From: Diadema setosum
Taxonomy: Eukaryota; Echinodermata; Echinoidea; Diadematoida; Diadematidae
Assembly: GCA_033980235.1 (NCBI GenBank)
Contig: CM067067.1
Coordinates: 29,751,451 to 29,815,450, forward strand
Direction: 5' to 3'
DNA length: 64,000 nucleotides
The notes beneath the pieces were generated by a model. The model was not told the origin of the DNA and made no database searches. It was given only the letters and a program-made list of their open reading frames with translations. Within the stretch, counting starts at the first letter, position 1. Each line of letters opens with the position of its first letter. Made by a program: the position numbers and the translations under genes. This document shows positions 21,388 to 58,619 of this stretch, piece by piece.

Positions 21388-22040
21388 TAGTAATGAGATC
21401 TCATTTGTGTTTCTCGCTGAATAATCACCAAGTGAGTTGTGCCATAGACATGGATGTTATAGAAGCTATACGTGTACCAGAAGAGCCTTTCTTGGCTTTA
21501 ATGAAATCTTCTTGTATCAGATTTAGGAACAAAGGGTTTTACTGGTATCATTGTGCTTTCTTGTATCACTTTTCATTCCTTTCTTCTTCTTCTCCTTCTT
21601 CTACTCCTTCTTTTTCTTCTTTTTCTCTCTCTCTCTCTCTTTCCTTTGGGGAGGGGGAATGGTGCTAGAGAAGTAGTGTGAAAATGACTTAGGAGAAGAT
21701 GTCTTCCATGGTTTCCACACGGTACTAAATGTTGGGTCACAGAACGGTATCATCACAGTGCTGATGCCATTAGTGCATGAAGGGTTTCCTGCCCAAGTAA
21801 TCTATTTTTACCTTGTAATACTCTTAAGTGGTTTTCTCTATTGTTGACACAAGTTGACTTGACTTTGTATGGTGAAAAAGATGTTGTTGGGTGTGATAGG
21901 CACAATAACACTTTGATTACTAAGATGAAGAGTCACAAACAACCCTGTAAGTATTCTAATTCTGATACTGTTAATGACATGATGTATTACAAAATGAACG
22001 AAGTTTGTATGAAGACTGTAGAACTCAGTTGACAGTTCTG

Positions 22041-22200
22041 GGCCCCCATTTCATAAATGATGTAATAAGATAACTCTTGCTGGAATGGCAACTACCCATA
22101 GCAACAGCCAATCAGGAAGCTAGATTCTTTTCATTACCATCACAACTGGCATTCAAGCAAGAGTTGTTATCCTATCAACTTTTTTTATGAAATGGTGCCC
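22041..22200. mobile_element. Foldback MITE (GGCCCCCATTTCATAAA)
   Basis: The inverted ends GGCCCCCATTTCATAAA and TTTATGAAATGGTGCCC, with inner GATAACTCTTGC/GCAAGAGTTGTTATC pairs, make a 160 bp foldback. It is a diverged relative of 15087-15240. Confidence 0.75.
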
Positions 22201-25200
22201 TGATCTCTTGGAAACCAGAGTACGATCTGTTGCTCAAATGAATGTATTGAAAGGTAATAAGCCTTAATAGAGTTGTGTGATATTCTACCCGACAACTAAC
22301 TCAAGAGTTGTTTGATGTTTTACTTGACAAAATGGCTTATTTCCTATAAATAGATTTGGGCATTCACTATAAAATTGCTTAACAGGGTGTCTCTGCAAAG
22401 TCTTGAACATGGTTGGGGATAGATGATTCCTTTGTGAAATCTACTTACATATTAGTCCTGATGGTCCCACCAAGGGTTGATAGCTCAGCTTTGGAGGACT
22501 ACAGTTATACCTCTTGCACCCACGATATGGAATTTTCATGATTGTTACTGTATGTAGTCTGTGGCAGTTGCAAAGGTAAAGGCGCCTAGTATCAATTGTA
22601 ACGCAGTCCCCCGGACCAGCAGTTTTCTTTTGTAATCATCAAAATTTCATTATATCCAAACACTTAAAGTGCTTAAAGATATATAGACAATAATTTGGAG
22701 ATCTGAATTTTCCATTCATTGTAACAAGAGGTTTGTTATACAGCCTGTAACTGTTTTCGTTTTAATGGGGGTGCAATGTACATTTGTACAGTACTTGGTA
22801 CTCCTCAAATACTGACATTTAGTTAATGAGGCCAATTCAAACATTGAAACGAGTGTGAAGACCAAATATAATGGCATTCCAACTGTTTGTAACTTTCCAA
22901 GTACTTGCCAGATTCCACTAAAAATCTACATGAATCTATTGTGTGTATTGATCTCATCCATTTCACATTTTGTTGATACATGTATAAATTGCCCCGCGAG
23001 TTGTTCATGATTAATTCCATTTGTTAGGAACATATTTTTTGGGGGGAGAACCTTACACTGTCTGCAGTGACACTGAGCATTTTATTCTTTGACTTCATAT
23101 CAAGACACATGAGAGTTGTTCTTACAGGCAAGTTTGATTTTCCTTGTCCTGTGTTATGCTGTTACTAATAATTTTCTCTCTGAATTAAAGGACAGCTGTG
23201 ACTGCATTATCAATATTGAAATGTTGGGTTTATTAGTAATTCTTGTATACATACTGTATGTAATCATTTACACATATTCTAATAATTATGTAAACTGGTG
23301 CACAAGTAAATTTATACAACATGAAGGCATTGTGCAATATAATGAACATTTACAGGAACTTTATACAAATTCATATGATACTCTGCAATTTTTTAATACA
23401 ATGGCACATAAAAGCTGCTTCACATTAATCACATTTTGTACATGACTGAGTGACGCATGATTCTGGTGATGTGAGTTTTGCAGGCTTGATGCATAATATC
23501 TTTACTAGCTCATCTAAGATATTCACATTTTGCACAAATTTATCCAAACATGCACAGTGAATTGTATTGCATTTTTTCTAAATATGCAAGTGTTTCTTCG
23601 CGTTAGAAACATACTATACAGCTAATTTTACATATTAGGACAGTGCTAGATGCAATTCAAAACGTAAAAAAAAAGATTATTCAAGAATCAACAGCTAGGA
23701 TTATGATATGTTCTTTCCCTTGTTTCAACATTATTACGTAAATCACCATAATAAAAATTGCTAGAAACCAAAGGATACATATGTCATTCAACAATATCAG
23801 ATATATCTGTTTGACAAAATGGTGATCATTTCATACAAAGGGTTTCAAAAGATTTCATTCGGGGGAAGGGGCTCATGCACTTGTGATAGACGTTACACAT
23901 TTAGGTGTACATGTATCAGCCATACAAATTTAATCAATGTGATACAAATTGATTCTTCTGATACCAAATTTTGTCCAATGCTGCATTTTTTCCAGTAGCA
24001 AATGGCCAAAAATGTATGTCTCAATATTGAAGTACATTGTATCACTGAAAAATATAAATCATGCCATCATTCAACTCTCTATTTAAGTGTACACGTTTCA
24101 AAAACTCCAACATATTCATATCTGATGTGTTCTAGGATTATTCACATGCATGGCTAGCCAGCTAACCCCCAAAACAAAAAGTCATCATGCAGTTTTTCAT
24201 TTATCTTCACAAGCCTCTGCCTTGGGTTAATTGATAATCCACAATAGACTAAATTCATAAATGTACCAGTGTCATGTGTCAAAATTTTAATCTATGTGTC
24301 TTTTGGTTATACACAGTGCACATCTACTGCTACAACCACTTCCACCCACAAACTTCTCCAAATTTATTGCATTTTTTTGTGTGTGTGTTTCTAATGCAGT
24401 TTGGAATCGGCTCACAGTACTGATCATAATTCTTCACTAAATCTTCTATGATTTGTCTTGCATTAGGTCTCTGAAACATCGCAACTATCATGAATATACA
24501 CATTTACATGTACATAAAACAATGAAAAAAATTTATTTTAAAATAGAATAGGAAAACACATAGAGCCATCACAAACACTATCATCTTGAGTACAGTTCAG
24601 AGATACGAGTTCATGTGGAAAAACGCAAAAGAAGATGTTGCTGTTACGTATACACCCCGTCTGTATCTTGGTTTCACATCTACTGCATACAAACAATCAC
24701 ATATTCTGCTCACATCAGTATTGTCATAAGGATAAACCATTGCTGATATTATGTGCCATGCTTGAGTGCTAGCCCTCGTGAGTTATACCACAGCCGAGAT
24801 AAATGGTTTGATTAATATTGCCTCATCTGCACTCAAATCTTCTGCACTCTTTAATATAGTGAGGTCAAAATTCAAGATGGCTGCAGTGGTATTTTTGCAC
24901 CAAGGTACAAAATATCTTCCACAGCTACTACTCTCTGAAGGTTTAGATTGTGAGAGGCTCCAAGTTTTGTTGGTTTTTGGTGCACAAAGTTCATTCTTTC
25001 TTGGATGAAAAGGACCTACTCAAACGATGCATTCCTTGTTATATTATGTTGAGGAACAACATAAATTGTTAACACATCATGGGTACAGTTGAGGTCACAA
25101 GGGGACTATCCTATGTATCGATTAAATCCATGCATTATTTGGAGAACAAAATTACACTGCAGAATGCACAAAGATGAGCTGGCTCAATTCTTGGCTACTT

Positions 25201-25610
25201 CTACGCATCGTAACCGCTGCATTGAAAGTGTACAGTAATAACACTCTATGGAACATCGTCACTTACAGAAACTGTCATAGTAAAGTGATGTTGCATGTGT
25301 CACATAGCATAGGCAACATTTTGAAAGGGGCAATATCGAGAAGACACAGAGTATCTAAAATATGTCTACATCACCATGGTGAGCCACTGAAATATATAAC
25401 TTGCAGTGTTTGAATGAAAAAAAAAAAAAACCCTGACTTTTCAGTGTGCACCTTCATCTGAAACAGTGAACCCCCTTATAACATGTAGTTGAGAGGCTAT
25501 TGTAATTTCCTAATATATTGGGTATCTCATTATATCACGGATAAAAACACAATAATATAAAAGGAATATGACCTGCAAATTGACCTTGTTATATATCAGG
25601 TATCTCACTA

Positions 25611-25832
25611 CAGTGTACTCCCATTATAGTGCACAGTCACACAGTTACAACAAAAATCCTCTACAGTGAACTCATGATACAGGTCCTCGAGACTGGCAGT
25701 TTTCTTTCTTCACATCGAAATCTCGTTAAAACCAAAGAAACAAATGACAAAAGACAGAGCGGATAATGTTGCTTTTTTACTTTGTTGCAAACGGAATTTC
25801 GTCATAACCGTGTTTGTTATATGGGATAGCCA
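25611..25832. mobile_element. pogo-like MITE relic
   Basis: TA then CAGTGTACTCCCATTATAGT at the left. GGAATTTCGTCATAACCGTG at the right is the reverse complement of the interior of the 21204 element. It is diverged and probably old. Confidence 0.55.
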
Positions 25833-26115
25833 TCATCTGATGGCGGTCACAATGCACCACCAATGCGCCACTAAAATCATGCAGAAAATAAACAATGTCA
25901 TGCATGAATGAGATGAATCATCATTTCAAGCTATGGTTTCTGGTCCATTCTCTTAACAGCATGGTTCAAGATTGATGTATCATACCCTGAAGTTTAAACC
26001 ATAAAAGTTGCAGTGTAACAGTACTATTAAAATATCTAGCTTTCTGGTCCATCTTAATTGTCAATAACCCTGGAGACTGCTCGCAGATATTTCTACATCT
26101 GCAGAAACCTATCTT

Positions 26116-26121
26116 TTTATT
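26116..26121 (-). terminator. Candidate polyadenylation signal for USP8
   Basis: AATAAA on the - strand, ~460 bp after the USP8 stop. This is a motif only. Confidence 0.3.
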
Positions 26122-26547
26122 TAACATTTTCGAGGCTTAGGACTGATACAGTTCACCGAATGATTGCCTATTTGTCTCTTGCTACAATGAATACAAGTCA
26201 AGGAGAAGACTAGTTTTTGACCGAGTACATCTTCTCTTTTGGATTCCTCAGCAAAAATAAGAAACTAGCCTAAGAAGCATCAGGTTTGATGAATGACAAC
26301 AGCTGATTCCCTTGGTGTGAAAAATGATCAGAGAAGAGCGAGCTTGAAGGGTGACAGTTCCCTTTTGTCATATGATTTTTCGGCCAGCATATACAGGCAT
26401 GCCAAAAGCTTGCTTGCTATCAAGAAAAGACAAGTTCGATGACTGATCCACAGAAACTGTTAGATTCCTCCTCGTTCTTGCTCGCATGTCTGGAAAGAAA
26501 TGATGGAGAACTACAGCCTACAGCCAGGGGATTCTTTGCCCATCTCA

Positions 26548-26579
26548 GGAGCTGGTTAGAGAGCTGGTTAGGGAGCTGG

Positions 26580-26590
<11 letters not shown>
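26548..26590 (+). repeat. 12-13 bp tandem repeat over the USP8 stop
   Basis: Three to four units of GAGCTGGTTAGG(G/A). Read on the - strand each full unit contains CCCTAACCAGCT, and the USP8 TAA lies in the first one. The repeat superficially resembles telomeric TTAGGG but is not that period. Confidence 0.8.
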
Positions 26591-50208
<23,618 letters not shown>

Positions 50209-50340
50209 GATGTTGGTTTGGACTGCTTGCCAACAGTGGATAATTCACAAACTTCCGAGAGTTTTCCACCTTGTCTTTGATCTTACCCCTGCAGCCTGTC
50301 AAAGGCCAGAGAGCTACATCTTTTGATGTCTGAGTTTCAC
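50209..50340 (-). other. USP8: USP8 5' leader with start-stop uORF
   Basis: A strong acceptor (TACCTCTTGTCTATCCTCAG) at 50341-50342 suggests that the leader is spliced just upstream and that 50209-50340 is 5' UTR in the first coding exon. It contains ATGTAG at 50319-50314, a one-codon upstream reading frame. The upstream non-coding exon and promoter were not located. Confidence 0.55.
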
Positions 50341-53300
50341 CTGAGGATAGACAAGAGGTAATAGATATCACACATTCAGCACTCTGAAAGCATTATTATT
50401 TTTAATTATTAACCAATGATAGTGGGCATATGTAAACAACTATATATACAGTACATAAAAGGAATAATTCTTCCATTTGAAGACATCTACACACACAGTC
50501 ACCAGCTATAAATGATGTAAGCAGTATACCTGTATTCTAAGTTATAAATGAGCACAATGAAAACATACAGACAGAACGGAGAAAACGGTCACTACATTTG
50601 TTTGGCCTGATGACACATGACAAAAGAGGAGACCTTTTTTTTTGTTGTTGTTGTTGGGGGGGGGGGGGTGAGATAGTGCATCAACGTGAAAGACAATTGA
50701 GAATAATGCCAGTATGTGGCCATTAAATGTCATTGATTAGAAATCATGGCTCCTTGAATGAATGAGAAATTGTTCAAAAACATTGTACAGATGCATGATG
50801 CTTAATAGTCATAATTGTAAATAGAATGTCAATTCCTAGCAAATTGTTAAAACTTGAATAGTGTCCCTCTGAGAACAGACATTAATTCATTGACTTTTCT
50901 TTTTTTTTCTTTTTTACAAGACTTTCTAACTACAGGAAAGACATACACCTGCATCCTTTTACTCTTTTTTTCTGTGCAGTAGTGACAAGCAAATTATGTG
51001 AATGTCTTCTTTGAAACTGCAATTCTGGGTTTTATTACAACTATGTGCACTGTCTTTGTACATGTATACTTCACCATGAATGCTAGCAATGTTAAGGACA
51101 ATAATGTGTATGTATTCCAGAATTACCACAAATCTTAAGATTGCAAGAGAATATCAAGTAGAGTAGTGAAGGTTGAAGTTTGAATTTTCTTCAATTTGTC
51201 TTCCTCTAACAAATGATATCCAATGCAAGTCTATAAACATATACATGATATCATTTTTTTTTTCTGGATGAATCAAAGGCTCTCAATAGAGAAATAGAAG
51301 TGGGAAATGTAAAGTACACTTGTATGGCTCAAATGTAAAATGAAAACTTGCAATGAAAAGAACATCTGACAACATTAGCACAATTGAGTGACATTTGTCT
51401 GTCCAGTAATTTTCAAATACAGATACTGATACTTTACAGCAAATTCCATTCAAATAACCTTCAGAGGTTTATAATGGAATGATGAGAATGACCACCGTTA
51501 CTACAGTTTAAAAGTACAAGTGTAGGGAAATCTCCAAGAAACACCTGGGTGTCTCATCTGATGCTGTAACAGTGATGCAATGTGATGCCTCAAAGGGGGG
51601 GGGGGGGGGTGGGGTGATTCATCACATTTGTAGTACGAATATCTTACTATTAGTGCAACATCATACTCACATCAGACTATATTTTCTTACTTTTTTTCCA
51701 TGAGATGTGAGTCAAATCCAATTTCAAACAGTTTGTGTTCAAAATCTTTTTCTGTGCCATGGTTCCATTACCTACCACAATTAAAGGTCCTGTTTACCTT
51801 TGGGAACAGTGATTTAAAAAATTTTCAAGATATGACATTTAATGCATATGTGAAGGTCTGTTGTACCACAAAACATCCTATCATATAAAAATTTCGCGAT
51901 AAAGCCTAAAATATAGGGAGATATCTGTATTTTTCTCAATAAATCGTAACTGTAGACGGTTTAGTCTTGAAACATTTTTATTATAACTATTGTTCACATA
52001 TTGTATGTTTTACAATACTTAACATCAATTTTACCAATTCAAATTTTCACAGTGGTTGTTTCTTTCCCCAACTCACATTTTATAACTATTTCAAAGAACT
52101 AATGCTTGGTTTTTGTTTTACCTGCAAATGGTAAATTATGCCTTTAATGGCATCTAGCATTCCATATTGGCACAGTGACACTACAGTATGTAGACTGTCC
52201 TTTTTAAGTTACGTAACATTAGCACATATGTGCCAAATACAGTACTTATGTGAAGTGTTCATGGACCAGAGACTGAAGGACAGAGCTCTTTTTTAAATGC
52301 TTTGCTGGGCTGCAATAAACTGCCCTGCTTCAGTGCACCACTTACATTATAACTTTACGATTGTTTGTATTTGTAGCCCTTCACTACAAATTGTATGCAA
52401 TGGCAGGAAAAGGCATGATGCATGCATTTGTTCCAGTGTGCAAACGACTATAGAAAGTTATTTATTGTGCCTGTGGCTTGCTGGAATGTGCTCCGCCTTT
52501 AGTTTTGCACAGGTCTGCATTGGCCTAAGAAACATGTGAATACAGACCTGTGTGAGGACATTACCCTTAGAGTTCCCCATTCGATTGTTTTCTGCACAAA
52601 TTTTAGTCCACTTTGATTTCTCATGTCGGGGTATCGTCACTCAGGCCTGGACTACAAAGGACACATTAGCCAGTTTAAAATTACAAACAGTGGTGATGCA
52701 CATAACACTATATTGTAACTAGTGTTAAAATAGAGGGGGTATGAAATTCATTATACAAGATACAGTATACTATCAATAGTGCTACCTGACAATGAGTTTT
52801 GTGTTCACTATTTTTTTTTTTCCTTTCTTGCTGAGAATTTGCGTACGCACATACGTACATGTACATGTATGTGTACATTGCATCAAAACTGCACCACTGA
52901 ATCTTAGGATTTTTTATTTACTAATAGCAGCAAGCACACATGTACTTCATTTGGGAACAGTGCTTTTATATTTTTGTGAATTTGGGAGTCAACTGACAAT
53001 TGTGAAATGAGGAACTCTGTGACTAGTTGCCATCCACGATACAAATGCCATGAATAACATAATCCAAGGTGGGAAATCACCAAGTTTTCTCACGAAAGGA
53101 AAGAAATATTTCCCATTCTATCACTGTGATTCTCAGTTGCTTATCAACCACTTGCAAACTTGTCTTTCAAGTTCTAATTCATGAAATTTCATACAAGCAA
53201 TACATGGCGTAAACAGAAATATTTTTTGTGATTATTGTCAGTCTATCTCATATTCATGTTATTCCAAAGTGAATGACTTAACATGTTCTTCTGGACAAAT

Positions 53301-54086
53301 AGGCTTTTCCTAGCACTGTAGTACAGTGACCCATAGTATGTAATAGTGGCATAATTTTACACTGTAGTACTAGTAGTGTGGCTTCTGCATGGAACTATCT
53401 TAATTGTTCTTCCCACAGTGTCACAAAACTCAGAAAAATGCAGGTACAGCGTATCGACAGGGAGACTTCAACTTATTCTCCTAAAATGCGACACTGAGTG
53501 CTACTCACGCAGGTAGTACAAAGTCAGACCTTGCAAATTTTTGTAACTGACCAATTCTCTGAGTGGTTTTGACACCTTCAGGTGTAAGCTGGATTTAACT
53601 GAAATTTAATGTAAAAATTGCAATGTGAATGATTACATGTACCTAGTGTATGAAACATGGCAACTTAAATCCTCTCATTTATAAAGCTCCATACATTTCA
53701 TGGCTGTAGTAGTTCCATCATTTGTATAGATTTTAAAAATGAAATTAACAATGTCTACATTCAATTTTTCTCCAGTACAAGACATGCAATGGAATTTAGA
53801 GAATCTAACAATTCAGAGAATTCAATGATGAAAAGATGATCATTTCTGGAAAAAAAAAAAAAAAAAAAAAACCTTAAGACTTGATGTGCTGTACAGAAGC
53901 TTCTACAGAGGATGCGTATGCATTCACGAGACACAAAAACATTGAAGCTGCATTTTACATTCAGCTGTTGACTTGTTGGTGATGCTGCATGACTGGTGAC
54001 CACACAAAGTCAAGCTGAAGATAGCTACTACATGTAGTACTGTATGTACCCGGGTACTAAATGTATGTGATACTCTCCGTTACCTG
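50341..54086. other. Region upstream of the USP8 leader
   Basis: No gene is recognised. It contains one TTAA MITE (51785-52143), G runs at about 50656 and 51594, and an A20 run near 53850. If the USP8 leader is spliced, this is its first intron. Confidence 0.45.
51785..52143. mobile_element. TTAA-flanked MITE (AGGTCCTGTTTACC ends)
   Basis: TTAA at 51781-51784 and 52144-52147 flanks AGGTCCTGTTTACCTTTGG and GCAAATGGTAAATTATGCCT. The TTTACC and CAAATGGTAAA end segments are shared with 8257-8624. Confidence 0.75.
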
Positions 54087-54769
54087 TAGCCCGACCAGAC
54101 ACTGTTACGCTATGCGAAAACAGCGTCTGACGAGCACGGCATGCAGCCTCGAAGTGAGGAACCTCAACACAACTACAAAACTTAGGAACATGTATACTTT
54201 TCTCCTTTAAACAGAATACTTTACTCACGTTAAATGCATGTTTCTATTACAGAAGAATAGTTCGCTACACTGGGTCCATGGAGACCACTTGCGATAAGTC
54301 CGTGGAACAAATAAATGACACTTTCTGGCGCAATTCCTGACCGTCGGGCTTCGTCGTTGCAGGCCAAGCCCAGTACAGTTTGTATACTAGTAACCGTGCG
54401 TACGCTGCTCGAGTGTAGCAGCACGGTCGACAGCGCGACCTTTTGAAAGGGCATTCACATTACGTGACCACCCGATATCTAAACTTGGCCTGGCGTGAAA
54501 GCTGAAGATTGTGTACGGTGTGGACATGCTGGATATGATGATCAATTTCGGTAAGTTTCATTACGTACATTTGAATACTGATAGCATCAGATGTAGAGTA
54601 AATATTGAAGAGTATACTCGATGAGTTTGAGGTGACAAAAATGATCGTAAGTATCAAAAGTCAAAGCTATCGTGATACGATTACGTCGCTCTCCTAGTGG
54701 TTGGTGGTCGCGCTCGTACAGCCCTGTCGCGACGTACCATGTACAGCGACTGGGCTGTGTATAGTTACG
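54087..54769 (+). repeat. Dispersed ~0.7 kb repeat, copy 2
   Basis: A direct copy of 641-1370: TAGCCCGACCAGACACTGTT, GATAAGTCCGTGGAAC, GCACGGTCGACAGCGCGACC, ending GGGCTGTGTATAGTTAC. Divergence is moderate, with several indels. Confidence 0.7.
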
Positions 54770-54801
54770 TTACCTGTTACTCTAACTTAACTATACAACC
54801 C

Positions 54802-55136
54802 TATTGACCGATTCTGTGACGCGCTATGTGTATTTTTGGCATGGGCAGCGCCATTACTGCGGTGTCTCGGCCGACCCCCCCTTCTCTCTCCCCACCCCTC
54901 TCACGCGCACGGAATGAAAAACTGATGCATGGTTGCTTTAGCCAATGGGCGTCTCGTACTGAGTGCGCGAATGCTTGCTTAGTGCGCGAACCTTTGTTAC
55001 AAGTGCGCGATAAACATGTTGCCCGTGGGGTGGGGGAGAGCAGGGGGGGTCGGCTGAGACACCGCAATTTGAGCTCATGGCTGCGCCCAGTGCCATAAAA
55101 TGTCTGCTGCCCTCAACGAACCCGAATCGGTCAATA
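54802..55136. mobile_element. GC-rich foldback element (TATTGACCGATTC ends)
   Basis: TATTGACCGATTC and GAATCGGTCAATA are perfect inverted ends. Inside, GCGGTGTCTCGGCCGACCCC pairs with GGGGGTCGGCTGAGACACCG. Three GTGCGCGA repeats sit in the loop. It is CpG-rich against an AT-rich background. Confidence 0.75.
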
Positions 55137-55775
55137 CAGATCTGACAATGTTTGTTTCGTTTTTATATAGGAAATGTTGTTAAACACGTTAAAAATGTTG
55201 TTACCCGAGAGTTGGAAAAGTCACTTTTGAAAGGTTTACCAGTACTAAATCAATAATAACAATCCTGCATTAGCACTCCAAATCCTATTGATGGAACACT
55301 CTGTTAGAATTGTTCCCTTCTACAATATCATAATACAGCGTGTATATCCTCTGGCCAAAATAACACCAATAGTAAATATACTTCCAACAGTACACTGATT
55401 GGTGTATAGTCTTTAAGATAGTAATCAACATTTCATAATGTACTATATATAAAATATTTGACAGTGGCTTTATTTTTATAGATTTTGGGCCAATCATTTC
55501 AAAATAAACAACAAACCTAAATTTTACCATTTTTTTATGTATCATCTCTAAGGTTAGAAATGGCTACCGGTAACTTTTCTTCATGGAATTGACCTACACT
55601 ATATTTCTCATTTCACCGTTGTGGTTACCAGTTGCAAAGGTAAGCATTAAAAAAAAACAAAAAAACAAAAAAGCGTTTGAATGGCAGTTTTGTTTCACAG
55701 ATTAAGTACAATTTCCAAAACATCTGGTGTAAACTATGTTTGTTAATTCAATTCCACAGGGAAAAAAAATGTTAA

Positions 55776-56159
55776 AGGGATGGTACAGTATTTGTGGAGG
55801 TGAGAATTGGGTTTTTAACTTCTTGCGAGATACCAAGAAAACACTTATGATATAGTACAGAGCATACCATTTTAAGAGGAATTCAAAGCTTATTTGATGA
55901 AAATCGCGTTTGGAATGACTGAAACATCAAAAAACAAAGTAAAACAAAGCGATCGTAATAAAGTGTGGGTCCCACACTTTATTAGAATCGCTCTTTTTTG
56001 GTATCTCAGCCATTACAAAACCAATTTTCATCAAATAAACGTTGAATTCCTCATAGATTTTACATACTCTGTCATATTTCATATGAGGTTTCTCATTATC
56101 TCACAAAAAAAAATGTTAGAAACCTGAAATTAGGTCTCAACCAAAACTATACGATCCCT
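55776..56159. mobile_element. TTAA-flanked palindromic MITE (AGGGATGGTACAG end)
   Basis: TTAA flanks AGGGATGGTACAGT and ACTATACGATCCCT. The centre is a GTGTGGGTCCCACAC palindrome, and AGAGGAATTCAAAGCTTATT pairs with the second half. Related to 28753-29097. Confidence 0.8.
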
Positions 56160-57759
56160 TTAAAAACAGCCATCTCAAATCTTCTGAACAAAGTCTGACC
56201 AATATCCCTGCATATTCAGAGCTGTTGCCTCTATCTAGGGTGCACACCAGTAAATATAAAGAACTTATAGACAGTTTTTGTTGCAATGGGAAAACAGAAA
56301 ACAAACACTATTCAAGTTGGGACATTTTTAATTGTAATACCTTGATATTAAACAAACATAATACATGTACACTCATTAAAAAGAAAAAAGGGACTGCTCT
56401 TCACTTGACACCAGTTGTGAGCATTTAACATGTGACAAGTCTGTAGAGCTCTACATCAATAATATAAAGCTCTTCATTGTCAGTGTTTGGACATTTCCAG
56501 TGTTTCAAAGCATTCTGGTAGCTGGTAGACACTGCACAGATCATCCTCTACTACTGTATACCACTCTCTGATGGAGTAGATTTAGGTTATTTCTCAGCAC
56601 TGTGAAAACATAATAGACACTAACCCCAGAGCACTCCTTCACATACAGTCTGTAGTTATACTGTGGTTTCACATTTGTAACAAGTCATGGGGACTGCTGC
56701 CATATTATAGTAATAATAGTAATAGTAATATAGTATTAAATATTAATAATAATTAATTAATAAATAATAAATAATTGATTTATATTCATGTTCGAATGTT
56801 CCAGCGTATTTATTGCACCCTGTCCCATGCATACTTATATGCAAGACAGCCATTGGCATTGTGCGAGGGTCGTCAATCTAAACATAGGTGGTCGATGAGT
56901 AGCTAGTAGCCTTGCTTACTAAAATAGAGTAAAAATACCCTGTGTGCGGCAGGCTTTGTATGGGGTGCCTATTTGCGGCAGGGGTCATTTCATTCATTTA
57001 TGAAAGGCCTAATCAGGTGTCACTTCCCATAACACTTCCAAGTATTAATAAGCAAAAATACCAAGATTTGACCTCTCGTGCTAAAATTCGACCGCACGCA
57101 AAATGCATAGGTTTTACATGTAGCAGTCGGTCAAATTTTGGACAGCGTGCCGTTACTTATGTTGATGGTTGAATTATGGGCATCTTGCTTTTAATACTCC
57201 TGCTTGTGTTCAAACATGACAACAGAGAAGAAAACAGCAAACAACAAACAAACACCTAGGCCTACCAGACAGATGAAGAATACAATTGTTCCGAACATTT
57301 AAAGACTGCAATAAGTCCTCAGTCAGTCAGTGTGAGAGGAACAGACGTTAAGTGTGGATAATGTTTCTCACCATTTCTGTAGTAGGCCCTAGAGAAAATC
57401 TAACGTTAATGTGTTAGATGTTCCGACACTGGCGACAGTTGCCTGAACTGAATAACATGGTTAGGCAATTCACTAACAATAACTCAATACTGACAATAGA
57501 TTCTAACTCGTTCGAAAGCTCATTATAATAACTTAATAACTGATTCCACAATTTTCAACAATAATGCCTAAAACTACATTTCTCAGTTGTATTGACTGAA
57601 ATCACTGGTACTCAGCACTGGTAGGCACTGGTATTACATGGTAATATACTGTTATGTCATGATACTGTCACTGACACTGTATGTCACTGTAAAACCGATA
57701 GGTCTAGAGGCGATACATACATTTCAGATGTAGTAGACTTTCTATGTAAAGTGTGGGTC
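56160..57759. other. Intergenic or intronic AT-rich DNA
   Basis: Nothing with gene support is seen. An imperfect AATA/TAATT simple repeat lies at about 56705-56780. Confidence 0.45.
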
Positions 57760-58170
57760 AAGCCCGCTTGCTGGCGCTGCTCTCGAAAAACTCCCTCGAT
57801 GGCGATGGCGATGGCGATGGCGACGATGACCTCAGGACTAATGCAGGAACGCAATATGTCCCGTCCTGAGTAAATACATCATAGTATCATAATAAACAAC
57901 AACAGAGCAGAGATAGTATAGCAGTAGTACTCCGTCTGATACATGACGTACCAATGCAACCTGTACCTAGCTCCTCCCTATCTTCGATCTCTCGCTACGA
58001 TAGCTACACGATCATCTACAGTACCTATCATTATGTGTACGGCTGTATGACCGTGACCCTCTTCCGCGCCGCGCACACGGAGCTCCGGAGCGCGCGGGCG
58101 GGTAGACAGACGCATGTTGTATGTTCATCACCGCATACGTACGTACGGCCGGGGAGCCGAGAAAACGACC
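57760..58170 (-). promoter_or_regulatory. CpG-dense segment, possible USP8 promoter
   Basis: CpG frequency jumps here (CTTCCGCGCCGCGCACACGG, GGAGCGCGCGGGCGGGTAG) within AT-rich DNA ~7.6 kb upstream of the USP8 start codon. A (GATGGC)n run is at about 57798-57826. The USP8 leader appears to be spliced, so a distant first exon is expected. The placement is inference. Confidence 0.3.
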
Positions 58171-58215
58171 AACAAACATCCTTGAGGATCCTGCATGCAG
58201 TCCTACTATTATTGA

Positions 58216-58320
58216 CGCAAACTAACGCAAACTGATGCAAACTGACGCAAACTAATGCAAACGCAATGAAAACTACTAATTAATGCAAACTAACGCAAAT
58301 TACTAATCAATACCAACTAA
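58216..58320 (+). repeat. Decamer tandem repeat (ACGCAAACTR)
   Basis: Five or more 10-11 bp units of (A/G)(A/C/T)(C/T)GCAAACT occur head to tail, then decayed units to about 58320. Confidence 0.8.
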
Positions 58321-58619
58321 TACAAACCGCTAGCGGTGAAAATTAGAGTTAATTACAGCATCTGGACCTTGCTCTTCCCAGGCCACTCTAGCCCTCTCGA
58401 AGCAGATATTGATCAAGTAAATGCATCCTATCGAAGAATGACTAACGTCAAGTTTACTTCAGTATATCAAGCATCTCACCTCAACAGTCAACAATAACTC
58501 GAAAAAACAACAACATTGTATTGAAAAATCATCAAATTCATATTTTTTGACCAAACAGATGTCGTTTAGATTTTAGATTGCTTTCAAAACTCAGAAAATG
58601 TAGAACAGAATGAAGATCG

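Larger units (their letters stand above)
19499..26579. other. Convergent intergenic region, CEP70 to USP8
   Basis: No gene is recognised between the two stop codons. The region contains the 3' UTRs and the MITEs at 21204-21387, 22041-22200 and 25611-25832. Positions 22201-25610 are AT-rich, single-copy-looking DNA in which I see nothing. A 109-codon frame around 23116 lacks an ATG and domain similarity. Confidence 0.5.

Noticed and set aside
23116..23445. 109-codon hydrophobic frame in the intergenic region
   Set aside because: It starts at TTG, is AT-rich, and has no splice sites, family motifs or codon bias that I can recognise.
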